Shown piece after piece: positions 1 through 5,832 of a stretch of 10,622 nucleotides of DNA. Position numbers and translations under genes: made by a program. Origin of the DNA: Desulfobacterales bacterium. GTDB taxonomy: Bacteria; Desulfobacterota; Desulfobacteria; Desulfobacterales; JAUWMJ01. The DNA is taken from the NCBI GenBank assembly GCA_030613225.1, contig JAUWMJ010000058.1, positions 1 through 10,622 on the forward strand, given 5' to 3'. The notes beneath the pieces are model-generated. The model searched no databases. It was not told the DNA's origin and saw only the letters and a list, made by a program, of their open reading frames with translations. The number at the start of each line of letters is the position of its first letter. Positions within the stretch are counted from its first letter, which is position 1.

Positions 1-42
1 GACTTTTTAAGAGTTCATCATATTTGATGACAAAACAGTAAT

Positions 43-119
43 GGCGATGTAGCTCAGGTGGTTAGAGCATGCGGCTCATATCCGCAGTGTCCGGGGTTCG
101 AGTCCCTGCATCGCCACCA
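43..119 (+). tRNA. tRNA-Met (anticodon CAT, elongator type)
   Basis: The cloverleaf is complete. The acceptor stem GGCGATG (43-49) pairs perfectly with CATCGCC (109-115). The anticodon stem TGCGG/CCGCA (70-74/82-86) closes the loop CTCATAT with CAT at 77-79. The T stem CGGGG/CCCTG (92-96/104-108) encloses TTCGAGT. Discriminator A116 and an encoded CCA (117-119) follow. The paired G1-C72 end rules out an initiator tRNA, which has a mismatched first pair. A CAT anticodon could also be tRNA-Ile2, whose C34 is converted to lysidine. Overall likeness to known deltaproteobacterial elongator Met tRNAs favours Met, from memory rather than a search. Confidence 0.95.
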
Positions 120-126
120 AAAAAAA

Positions 127-194
127 TTTACCACAAAAGCACGGAATATCACAGATATATGATTCAGTGTAATTTCGTGAGAATCAGTGGTAAA
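127..194. repeat. CACGGA-type palindromic repeat, copy 1
   Basis: Perfect 8-bp ends TTTACCAC (127-134) and GTGGTAAA (187-194) enclose degenerate CACGGA-like units (AGCACGGAA, ATCACAGAT) and, on the right, TTCGTGAGAATCAGTGG. It closely resembles 1764-1832 in the same orientation. It lies between the convergent tRNA and the PurD-like gene. Read on the minus strand it is a stem followed by eight T (complement of A119-A126), so it could also terminate transcription of the PurD-like gene, though its loop is long. Confidence 0.75.
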
Positions 195-202
195 ATTTCA
201 AC

Positions 203-1708
203 TTACTTTGATTCAAAGATTTTATCCGCCTTTAGATAATGGCGTCCAATGTCCCTTCTTAAATCCAGACGGTTTCCTTCGCTGTTTTCCCTGGGAATTA
301 CTCTGATTTTTCCGTTGTCAAAAGCAGCCAGTAATTTCTTTCTTAGCCGATCACCAACTTCACCCCGTTTTTCCCCCTCTTTAACAGTGGCGTTTGCATT
401 CAAAAACGCAACTCTGGTACCATCGGACTTAAACGTGTTTTCGGCTTCAACATAGTTCATTGCTGAAGGAATGATTTGTATTCCTTTTCTTTTAAAGTAT
501 TTGAGATCAATTTCAATTATTTCTCCTTTAGTACAGGACCACGGGTACCCTTTTTGACCATCAGGGCCACCAGGGCCTGTAACAAGAGCCGTGCATATTG
601 CCAGCTGATCAGTTCTTACTTCAGGCTCTACTTCATGCAGATTACCCTCAAGGGTAGCTTTTAGCAGGGCGCCGAAATTCCTCAGTCTGCGAGCCAGGGG
701 CTGAGCTTCGGGTTCCCCGGGACGGATATTTATTTCACTTACTCGAATTTTTATCGGGCGCTTAAAACCATCCAGGGATACAAAACAGCCTGGATACAAA
801 ATGCATGGCCTGAGAATTTTTCTGGCTTTCATTACCTTTATCAGGGGTTTTGCAATAGTTTCTCCTGCCATATCAACAAGTTGACGTGTTTCCATTGGAT
901 GTGGCGAGATAGCTCCTACACCTCCTGTAATCGGGTTGTTTTTGCTTGCAGGTCCTTCAAAACGTTCGGGATAATCCATTACCGTGGGCAGGATTTGAAA
1001 ATTCCCGAGTCGGTCAACTAATATAGTAAAGCTTATTTCTACGCCAGACATAAAGGATTCAATTAAAAGGGGCCATTCTTCCCTGCTGCCAAACATCGTT
1101 TTGTAGCTGTCTTTATAGTCTTTTATTAATTTATCATAAACTTCTCTTATTTCCCATGAATTTAAGATGATTCTGGCGCCCTTTCCGCCGGCGCTATAGG
1201 GAAATTTCATCACAGCACCGCCAAAGTCGTGAATATAGCTCAGGCAGACACTTAACGCATCATTATAGTTTTTAGCATCCACCCTGGTCCAGGACTGCGC
1301 AACAGGGATACCGGCTTCCCGGCACAATTGTTTACATCTGATCTTATCTCCCTCAATAAAAGCGCCGGATTTATTAAGTCGTAAAATATGCTCTCCGAAT
1401 CCTGCTGCCTCAACTTCATCTACCAGACCTTCAAATAATAGTGATTCAGGCATAGGTATAACATAGTCAATATTCCCTTCCTTTAAATTCCGGATAATAG
1501 CAGCAGCGTAGTCATGCATGGAATTGCTGTCAGTGCTAATAAATTCAACGGGCCAGTTCATCATCTCTGTGAGTTTCGGCATTGCCGGTGTGCCCCGGAT
1601 TACTATCCCTTGAAACGCTTCGGGGTAAATTTCACTTTTAGCCGTAGAAATAACTAAAGCACATAAAAGGGTCCTTCCATCTGTCCCGGCAAATGCTATT
1701 TTTTTCAT
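203..1708 (-). CDS. PurD-like ATP-grasp protein (divergent phosphoribosylamine-glycine ligase paralogue)
   Basis: This 501-residue protein has the order of parts of glycinamide ribonucleotide synthetase (PurD): an N-terminal nucleotide-like fold (MKKIAFAGTDGR), an ATP-grasp core and a PurD C-terminal domain. Seen directly are K168 with the glycine loop AGGKG (173-177), the acidic LLIESFMSGVEISF segment (214-227), TGGVGAISPHP (261-271), the metal-binding SEINIRPGEPEAQP (324-337) and a terminal RRDIG (484-488). True PurD is about 425 residues and starts with a GGREHAL-type loop. Here that loop is GTDGRTLLCAL and the protein is some 75 residues longer, so glycine and phosphoribosylamine may not be the substrates. 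The ATG at 1708 has AAAGGA 8 nt upstream. The gene stands alone and is flanked by CACGGA repeats. Membership of the ATP-grasp/PurD-like family is sure. The exact reaction is not. Confidence 0.85.
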   Translation of the reverse strand: MKKIAFAGTDGRTLLCALVISTAKSEIYPEAFQGIVIRGTPAMPKLTEMMNWPVEFISTDSNSMHDYAAAIIRNLKEGNIDYVIPMPESLLFEGLVDEVEAAGFGEHILRLNKSGAFIEGDKIRCKQLCREAGIPVAQSWTRVDAKNYNDALSVCLSYIHDFGGAVMKFPYSAGGKGARIILNSWEIREVYDKLIKDYKDSYKTMFGSREEWPLLIESFMSGVEISFTILVDRLGNFQILPTVMDYPERFEGPASKNNPITGGVGAISPHPMETRQLVDMAGETIAKPLIKVMKARKILRPCILYPGCFVSLDGFKRPIKIRVSEINIRPGEPEAQPLARRLRNFGALLKATLEGNLHEVEPEVRTDQLAICTALVTGPGGPDGQKGYPWSCTKGEIIEIDLKYFKRKGIQIIPSAMNYVEAENTFKSDGTRVAFLNANATVKEGEKRGEVGDRLRKKLLAAFDNGKIRVIPRENSEGNRLDLRRDIGRHYLKADKIFESK

Positions 1709-1763
1709 GTTTGTTGTCCTTTTTCAGTAAGTTAGGAGGCAAGTAAAAATAACTTGTACATCT

Positions 1764-1832
1764 TACCACGGAAAAACACGGAGTATCACGGATATTTTTT
1801 TTAGCGTCTTTTTTCCGTGAGAATCAGCGGTA
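1764..1832. repeat. CACGGA-type palindromic repeat, copy 2
   Basis: It starts TACCACGGA and ends GCGGTA, with three spaced CACGGA units on the left (CCACGGA, ACACGGA, TCACGGA, about 10 bp apart) and an inverted TCCGTGAGAATCAGCGG on the right. It is the better-preserved copy of the repeat at 127-194, in the same orientation. It sits about 55 bp upstream of the PurD-like start codon, so that gene is bracketed by two direct copies. Confidence 0.75.
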
Positions 1833-1874
1833 GAATAATGTTATGGGTTTGATTTTTCATACCTGAATTTTGCA

Positions 1875-1971
1875 CGAGTTGGAGGCTTTCATATGCAAGG
1901 CATCTAAGGGCGAAGCCATAGTTTACTATTGCGAGCCCTTGGTAACACAGGAGATGCAAGCCTCCAGCTCG
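1875..1971. repeat. Long imperfect hairpin inside the 1860-2146 element
   Basis: Four nested stems can be read. CGAGTTGGAGGCTT (1875-1888) pairs with AAGCCTCCAGCTCG (1958-1971) over 14 bp with one G-U. GCATCT (1900-1905) pairs with AGATGC (1952-1957). AAGGGC (1906-1911) pairs with GCCCTT (1935-1940). ATAG-TTTA-CTAT (1918-1929) caps the structure. Unpaired strands of 11 nt on each side interrupt it (1889-1899 and 1941-1951). The order of stems is unambiguous, but whether RNA is made from either strand cannot be seen. Confidence 0.7.
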
Positions 1972-2008
1972 CCCGATTTGTCAGGCATAGCGTAGCGAAG
2001 ACTGAAGG

Positions 2009-2132
2009 ATGAAAATTGATGAGATAAAATCGATCATTATCTTTTTTACCATTTGGGTATTATCTTTTTGATAACATATTTTGCTAAACCAACTGTTTAC
2101 CATTATAAGAACAGTTTCTCATCAATTTTCAT
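2009..2132. repeat. 16-bp perfect inverted repeat with inner hairpins
   Basis: ATGAAAATTGATGAGA (2009-2024) is the exact reverse complement of TCTCATCAATTTTCAT (2117-2132). Inside are AACTGTT/AACAGTT (2091-2097/2110-2116), TTATC-TTTTT-GATAA (2060-2074) and TACC-ATTTG-GGTA (2047-2059, with one unpaired G). The right arm abuts the right terminal repeat of the surrounding element. Confidence 0.75.
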
Positions 2133-2210
2133 GCAGGATTCAGGTAATAGCTCAATAGCAATATTTGTATAGCCGGGTCAACTAGTAAAAAAGAGACACT
2201 ATATTTGTTT

Positions 2211-2239
2211 TTGACAATGCGGTAATATTTTTTTATATG
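2211..2239 (+). promoter_or_regulatory. Probable sigma-70 promoter of the DUF1992-ddl-purE operon
   Basis: A consensus TTGACA (2211-2216) is followed after 17 bp by TATATG (2234-2239, 4 of 6 matches) in an AT-rich run. This is about 60 bp before the first operon start codon and just outside the palindromic element. A perfect TATAAT at 2243-2248 is nearby but 26 bp from the TTGACA, so it does not form a normal pair with it. Confidence 0.5.
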
Positions 2240-2298
2240 TTATATAATTACAATTTGCTTAAGGGCTCGGTCAAAAATAAAGAGGTCGGAGTTGAAAA

Positions 2299-2688
2299 AT
2301 GTTTCCTGGTTTTGATAAACTTGTTGAAGAACGCATAAAAAATGCCCAGAAAAAAGGGGATTTTAATAACCTGCCCGGGTCGGGGAAACCGCTTGATTTA
2401 GATGAAGACAGTTGTGTTGCCGAAGATTTGCGCCTGGCCTATAAAATATTAAAAAATGCTGATTTTGTTCCTCCTGAAATCGAGATAAAAAATGAAATAA
2501 AAAAGACGGAAGACCTTCTTGGAGGTATGAAGGACGAGAAAGAAAAATATCGCACATTAAAAAAATTAAACTTTTTAATACTGAAATTAAATGCCATGCG
2601 GAATGCGTCTATAAATTTTGATTTTCCTCAGCAGTATGTGGAAAAGGTAGTTGGGCGTATGGAAACAAAGGGTAAAAAGGAGGAATAA
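2299..2688 (+). CDS. DUF1992 / DnaJC28-like conserved domain protein
   Basis: This 129-residue protein opens with the hallmark of the DUF1992 (DnaJ homologue subfamily C member 28 conserved domain) family: FDKLVEERIKNAQKKGDF at residues 5-22, then NLPGSGKPL (24-32). The rest is charged and helical, without membrane segments or cysteine motifs. No J-domain is present, which is usual for bacterial members. Its biochemical role is unknown. The ATG at 2299 has GGAG 7 nt upstream. It is the first gene after the promoter, and its last codons double as the ribosome binding site of ddl, which argues for co-transcription and coupled translation. Family membership is confident and function is open. Confidence 0.85.
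   Translation: MFPGFDKLVEERIKNAQKKGDFNNLPGSGKPLDLDEDSCVAEDLRLAYKILKNADFVPPEIEIKNEIKKTEDLLGGMKDEKEKYRTLKKLNFLILKLNAMRNASINFDFPQQYVEKVVGRMETKGKKEE
2676..2683 (+). promoter_or_regulatory. Ribosome binding site of ddl inside the upstream gene
   Basis: AAAGGAGG lies within the final lysine and glutamate codons of the DUF1992 gene, 9 nt before ATG 2693. It decides the ddl start against the upstream in-frame ATG at 2651, which lacks such a site and would add 14 residues absent from the family. Confidence 0.85.
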
Positions 2689-2692
2689 ATCC

Positions 2693-3631
2693 ATGAAAAA
2701 GCTTACAGTTGCTTTGCTTTCAGGCGGCATATCATCAGAACGTGAGGTTTCCATAAATAGTGGCAAACAGGTTTTTGAAGCACTTGATAAGGAAAAATAC
2801 GAAATCATCAGATATGACCCTAAAACAGATATAGACCGCCTGGTAGCAGATGCTCCGAAGATCGATGGCGCTCTTATCATACTTCACGGTCTATATGGCG
2901 AGGACGGCACTGTACAGGGATTGCTGGATTTGCTCAATATTCCATATCCGGGTTCCGGAGTTCTGGGAAGTGCGATTGCCATGAACAAGGTAATTTCAAA
3001 ACAGCTTTACCAGAAACACGGTATTCCCATCCCTGAATACATGGTTGCTAAAAAAGGCGATACCATCGATCCCGCAAACTGCCGAAAGCAGATTGGCCTG
3101 CCGCTGGTTGTCAAGCCCGCAGAAGGCGGTTCAAGCGTAGGGTTGTCTATTGTCAAAACAGAAGATACCCTTAAAAGCGCTCTTGAAAAGGCCTTTAAAT
3201 ATGATGAAACAGTTGTGATTGAAGCGTACATTAAAGGTATTGAAATAACCGGTGGGGTTATCGGCAACAACGATTTGCAGGCTCTGCCCATTATCGAGAT
3301 CATTCCGGGTGATGAACACGAATTTTTTAATTATGAAGCGAAATATACTGCAGGCGCAACCCAGGAGATATGTCCTGCCAGGATTGATGATTCATTGACC
3401 CAAAAAGCCCAGGCTTATGCAAAAATGGCGCACAAGGCGCTTTCGTGCAATGGATACAGCCGAACCGACATGATTCTTAAAGATAACGACATTTATGTAT
3501 TAGAAACAAATACAATCCCGGGCATGACCTCCACAAGCCTTTTGCCCCAGGCCGCAAATGCTGCCGGACTGAATTTCAGCCAGCTACTCGACAGGTTAAT
3601 AGAGCTGGGTATTGAGGGGCATAACCGGTAA
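2693..3631 (+). CDS. ddl: D-alanine-D-alanine ligase
   Basis: It joins two D-alanines with ATP in the cytoplasm to make the dipeptide used by MurF in peptidoglycan precursors. At 312 residues it matches the usual 300-370. Motifs run in family order: GGISSEREVS (11-20, with E16), HGLYGEDGTVQG (65-76), the ATP-grasp loop KPAEGGSSVG (141-150), the omega-loop YEAKYTAG (214-221), SRTD (256-259) and LETNTIPGMTSTSLLPQ (270-286). The equivalents of E. coli DdlB Tyr216, Arg255, Asp257, Glu270, Asn272 and Ser281 are present as Y218, R257, D259, E271, N273 and S282. The K-Y pair at 217-218 is the D-Ala-D-Ala signature, not the VanA-type D-lactate one. The gene is 4 nt downstream of the DUF1992 gene and 5 nt upstream of a RimK-like gene. 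Confidence 0.96.
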   Translation: MKKLTVALLSGGISSEREVSINSGKQVFEALDKEKYEIIRYDPKTDIDRLVADAPKIDGALIILHGLYGEDGTVQGLLDLLNIPYPGSGVLGSAIAMNKVISKQLYQKHGIPIPEYMVAKKGDTIDPANCRKQIGLPLVVKPAEGGSSVGLSIVKTEDTLKSALEKAFKYDETVVIEAYIKGIEITGGVIGNNDLQALPIIEIIPGDEHEFFNYEAKYTAGATQEICPARIDDSLTQKAQAYAKMAHKALSCNGYSRTDMILKDNDIYVLETNTIPGMTSTSLLPQAANAAGLNFSQLLDRLIELGIEGHNR

Positions 3632-3636
3632 ATGAT

Positions 3637-4392
3637 ATGATTGTCAGAGGAAGCAGGAAATTAAAAGAGCTATATCAGAAGCTTGATCCAGGAGATATCT
3701 TTATCGGCATGTTAGCTTCAAAGCATCTGAAACAATCGATGCTGATCGATCTTCTTGAACGGGGAGTGCATTGCTTCCCATCACCTCTTTCACAGGTAAT
3801 AAACAGTTCTAAAGTTATGCAGGCCCTGGTTTTCAGGGACCTGATGCTGCCCCGTACACAGGCAATCACACGACGGGTTGAGATGGTTAACGCCATAAAT
3901 TTATACAACAGGCATGGCGTCGGTCCGGTTGTTACCAAGGAAAACCACATGCACTGTGGCTACGGTATACGCAGATGGGAGACTGTCGAATCCCTGTACA
4001 GCCACATAGCCCTTTTAGAATCTTCTTATCCTTTTGTTCTTCAGCCTTTTTTGGAAAATTTTATTGATGTCCGAATAATTATTGTTGAAGACTATGTTGA
4101 TGCCTATGCACGGCATAATCCACACAATTTCAGAATGAATATTTCCTCAGGCGGCACAAGCAGTTCGTATGTACTGGATAAAGATAAAGAAGAGTTCTGC
4201 CGCAGCATAATGAATCGGGGAAAGTTTCCTTTTGCCCACATTGATCTTCACATTTTAAAAAGTGGGGAGTGCTTTCTTTCTGAAATAGCATTAAACGGCG
4301 GCATCAAGGGAGCGGCCCTTAGCAGAAAGGAACTTGATGAAAAAAAGCAGGATTTGCTGGAGCGCTTGGCAGAGGCAGCTAACAGCTCATAG
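3637..4392 (+). CDS. RimK-like ATP-grasp protein of unknown substrate
   Basis: This 251-residue protein resembles the RimK (peptide-glutamate ligase) branch of the ATP-grasp family. A short N-terminal domain has SPLSQVINSSKVMQALVFRDLMLPRT (49-74), like the pre-grasp region of RimK. It is followed by VVTKEN (98-103), an E/D-rich QPFLENFIDVRIIIV (136-150), FRMNISSGG (165-173), D203 and SEIALNGGIKGA (215-226). In RimK the last segment reads E-V-N and carries a metal-binding Asn. Here it is E-I-A, with Asn shifted to residue 220. The start follows ddl by 5 nt with no strong Shine-Dalgarno (GAGGGG is 17 nt away), suggesting coupled translation. An in-frame stop at 3622-3624 leaves no earlier start. 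The last codons and the TAG stop lie inside a heptamer repeat array. Its target may be an amino acid or peptide, which is inferred only from family. Confidence 0.8.
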   Translation: MIVRGSRKLKELYQKLDPGDIFIGMLASKHLKQSMLIDLLERGVHCFPSPLSQVINSSKVMQALVFRDLMLPRTQAITRRVEMVNAINLYNRHGVGPVVTKENHMHCGYGIRRWETVESLYSHIALLESSYPFVLQPFLENFIDVRIIIVEDYVDAYARHNPHNFRMNISSGGTSSSYVLDKDKEEFCRSIMNRGKFPFAHIDLHILKSGECFLSEIALNGGIKGAALSRKELDEKKQDLLERLAEAANSS

Positions 4393-4491
4393 CTCACAGC
4401 TCACAGCTCACAGCTCATAGCTCACAGCTCCATAGCAAAAAGGATTTTAATCATTTAACTATCAGCTAACAACTATCAGCTATCAGCTAAC
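4377..4491 (+). repeat. Heptanucleotide tandem array (AGCTCAY block and AACTATC/AGCTAAC block)
   Basis: The first block (4377-4430) is AGCTAAC, AGCTCAT, three AGCTCAC, AGCTCAT, AGCTCAC and a partial AGCTC, with no gaps. After a spacer of about 26 bp the second block (4457-4491) is AACTATC, AGCTAAC, AACTATC, AGCTATC, AGCTAAC. The array begins in the coding sequence of the RimK-like gene, supplies its stop, and ends directly against the purE ribosome binding site. The same units recur at 7976-8052 in the same order. Confidence 0.9.
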
Positions 4492-4499
4492 AAAGGAGG
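4492..4499 (+). promoter_or_regulatory. Ribosome binding site fixing a TTG start for purE
   Basis: AAAGGAGG ends 6 nt before TTG 4506. The first in-frame ATG (4563) falls inside the family's VMGSDSD motif and cannot be the start, so translation begins at TTG. Confidence 0.85.
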
Positions 4500-4505
4500 C
4501 ATTTT

Positions 4506-5036
4506 TTGGAAACAGGAAAAGATACAAAACAGCCTGGACAATCCCCGGAAGTCGGAATTGTAATGGGCAGTGATTCAGACCTTAGCGTTATGGAGGAAAC
4601 CACGGCTGTATTAAAAAAATTTGATATTCCTTTTGAAATGACAGTTGCATCCGCTCACAGAAGTCCAAAAAGAGCTGCTGAATTTGCGTCTTCTGCCAGA
4701 GATCGCGGGATAAAGGTAATTATTGCCGGTGCAGGGCATGCAGCACATCTTGCAGGAGCATTAGCAGCCTATACATCTTTGCCGGTAATCGGCGTTCCGA
4801 TAGATTCTTCATGCCTGCAAGGATTTGATTCCCTTCTTTCTACTGTACAAATGCCTCCCGGTATTCCGGTGGCAACAGTAGCAATAGGAAAACCGGGTGC
4901 GAGAAATGCAGGTATTCTTGCAACACAGATACTTGCTATTTCTAATCCTGAACTTACCCGGAGGCTGGAGGAATTTAAATCTGAAATGGCGTTGCAAGTT
5001 GAAAAGAAAGCAAAAAAAATTGAAGGCATCAGATAA
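4506..5036 (+). CDS. purE: N5-carboxyaminoimidazole ribonucleotide mutase (PurE, class I)
   Basis: It converts N5-CAIR to CAIR in de novo purine synthesis. At 176 residues it has the normal PurE length. The phosphate-binding GIVMGSDSD (17-25), SAHRSP (49-54, catalytic His51), AGAGHAAHLAG (74-84), SLLSTVQMPPGIPV (109-122) and AIGKPGARNA (126-135) are all present. The SAHR and AAHL features fit class I (mutase) rather than the class II carboxylase. One glycine of the usual AGAGGAAHL is His78. Class I PurE normally works with PurK, which is not in this window. The start is a TTG with a near-perfect ribosome binding site. The 3' end overlaps the next gene. Confidence 0.95.
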   Translation: METGKDTKQPGQSPEVGIVMGSDSDLSVMEETTAVLKKFDIPFEMTVASAHRSPKRAAEFASSARDRGIKVIIAGAGHAAHLAGALAAYTSLPVIGVPIDSSCLQGFDSLLSTVQMPPGIPVATVAIGKPGARNAGILATQILAISNPELTRRLEEFKSEMALQVEKKAKKIEGIR

Positions 5037-5676
5037 AGTAAGGAAGGTAAATTACGCCAATCCGGAGACCGGTATAATTGCTGAAGCCGCCCGTATAATC
5101 AGGAATGGAGGAGTTGTCGTATTCCCAACAAGAAGTCTTTATGGTCTGGGAGCGGATGCATTTAATGCCGAAGCGGTAAGCCGGGTATTTCACATAAAAC
5201 AGCGACCTGAGAGCAAGCCGATTTTAGTGCTGGTTGAAGATAAAGATAAACTGGACCGGTTTGTGGAAAACATTCCTCATGCCGCATCAGTTATCATGGA
5301 AAGATTCTGGCCGGGCAGAGTCTCGATTGTGTTTAAAGCAAAAGACGGCTTTCCCGTTAATCTTACTTCAGGGACAGGAAAAATAGGTATCCGACTTCCC
5401 GGGCATAATGTTGCATATGCACTGGTTAATGCTGCCGGCGGCCCAATTACCGGAACGAGCGCAAACCTTTCAGGAAGTGCCGGGTGCTTTCAAATCGATG
5501 ATCTGGAATCAAAAATTGCAGATCAAGTTGATCTTATACTTGATGCAGGACCGTTAAAAGGGGGCGCAGGTTCAACGGTTATTGATGCAACAGGTGAGAC
5601 ACTGCGATTTTTAAGGGAAGGCGAATTGCCGGCAAAAGATATTTTTAATGCTATTGACAACTTCAGCCTGTTTTAA
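5020..5676 (+). CDS. YrdC/Sua5-family protein, probable L-threonylcarbamoyladenylate synthase
   Basis: Members make threonylcarbamoyl-AMP from threonine, bicarbonate and ATP for t6A37 of tRNAs reading ANN codons. Visible are FPTRSLYGLGADA (35-47), KQRPESKPILVL (60-71), RFWPG (95-99), GIRLPGH (123-129), PITGTSANLSG (142-152) and STVIDA (185-190). The K-x-R (60-62) and S-x-N (147-149) pairs of the active site are kept. At 218 residues it is the short TsaC/YciO-like form, without the Sua5 C-terminal domain. The usual PT-E/D-T loop reads PTRS, so an Arg replaces an acidic residue. The reading frame is open upstream within purE. TTG 5020 gives the best N-terminus but has only a weak A-rich leader, so TTG 4999 is an alternative. 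The overlap with purE (17 nt) implies coupling. A YciO-type role is possible. Confidence 0.82.
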   Translation: MKASDKVRKVNYANPETGIIAEAARIIRNGGVVVFPTRSLYGLGADAFNAEAVSRVFHIKQRPESKPILVLVEDKDKLDRFVENIPHAASVIMERFWPGRVSIVFKAKDGFPVNLTSGTGKIGIRLPGHNVAYALVNAAGGPITGTSANLSGSAGCFQIDDLESKIADQVDLILDAGPLKGGAGSTVIDATGETLRFLREGELPAKDIFNAIDNFSLF

Positions 5677-5693
5677 TATAGAACGAACCCAAA

Positions 5694-5780
5694 GCCGGAG
5701 TGGTGAAACTGGTAGACGCAGAGGACTCAAAATCCTCCGAACGTAAGTTCATGGGAGTTCGATTCTCCCCTCCGGCACCA
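5694..5780 (+). tRNA. tRNA-Leu (anticodon CAA)
   Basis: The acceptor stem GCCGGAG (5694-5700) pairs with CTCCGGC (5770-5776), followed by A and an encoded CCA. The anticodon stem GAGGA/TCCTC (5721-5725/5733-5737) encloses CTCAAAA with CAA at 5728-5730. A long variable arm with the GAAC-GTAA-GTTC hairpin marks a class II tRNA, as expected for leucine. It starts 17 nt after the YrdC-family gene and may share its transcript. Confidence 0.97.
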
Positions 5781-5790
5781 TGAAAATAAA

Positions 5791-5828
5791 GGGGGTTAGT
5801 CCACTGGCTGTGGGTTAACCCCTTTTTT
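5791..5828 (+). terminator. Intrinsic terminator after tRNA-Leu
   Basis: GGGGTTA (5792-5798) pairs with TAACCCC (5816-5822). An inner CCAC/GTGG (5801-5804/5810-5813) extends the stem, and six T follow (5823-5828). It closes the unit that ends in tRNA-Leu. Confidence 0.9.
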
Positions 5829-5832
5829 ATTT

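Larger units (their letters stand above)
1860..2146. mobile_element. Candidate MITE-like element of nested inverted repeats
   Basis: The ends TACCTGAATTTTGCA (1860-1874) and TGCAGGATTCAGGTA (2132-2146) are inverted copies matching at 13 of 15 positions; the two mismatches would be G-U pairs in RNA. Inside lie two large inverted-repeat modules (1875-1971 and 2009-2132) separated by a GC-richer spacer. The outermost TA at each end could be a TA target duplication, as made by IS630/Tc1/mariner elements. No open reading frame inside looks like a gene. Together with the repeat at 1764-1832 this accounts for most of the gene-free stretch 1709-2298. A structured RNA gene or a decayed element is also possible. 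Confidence 0.5.

Noticed and set aside
15..30. TCATCA-TATT-TGATGA hairpin as a terminator at the window start
   Set aside because: It is a 6-bp AT-rich stem with no following T-run, and too little upstream sequence is visible to judge.
100..130. tRNA 3' end as an integration (attachment) site
   Set aside because: The tRNA 3' sequence is not repeated elsewhere in the window, and no integrase gene is present.
2651..2692. Extended ddl start at ATG 2651
   Set aside because: It adds 14 residues before the family's start and lacks a ribosome binding site, whereas AAAGGAGG fits ATG 2693.
4377..4491. Possible CRISPR array
   Set aside because: The units are 7 bp and contiguous, with no 20-40-bp unique spacers and no cas gene nearby.
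4897..5019. Start of the TsaC-like gene at GTG 4897
   Set aside because: The added 41 residues are out-of-frame purE sequence unlike any YrdC-family N-terminus.
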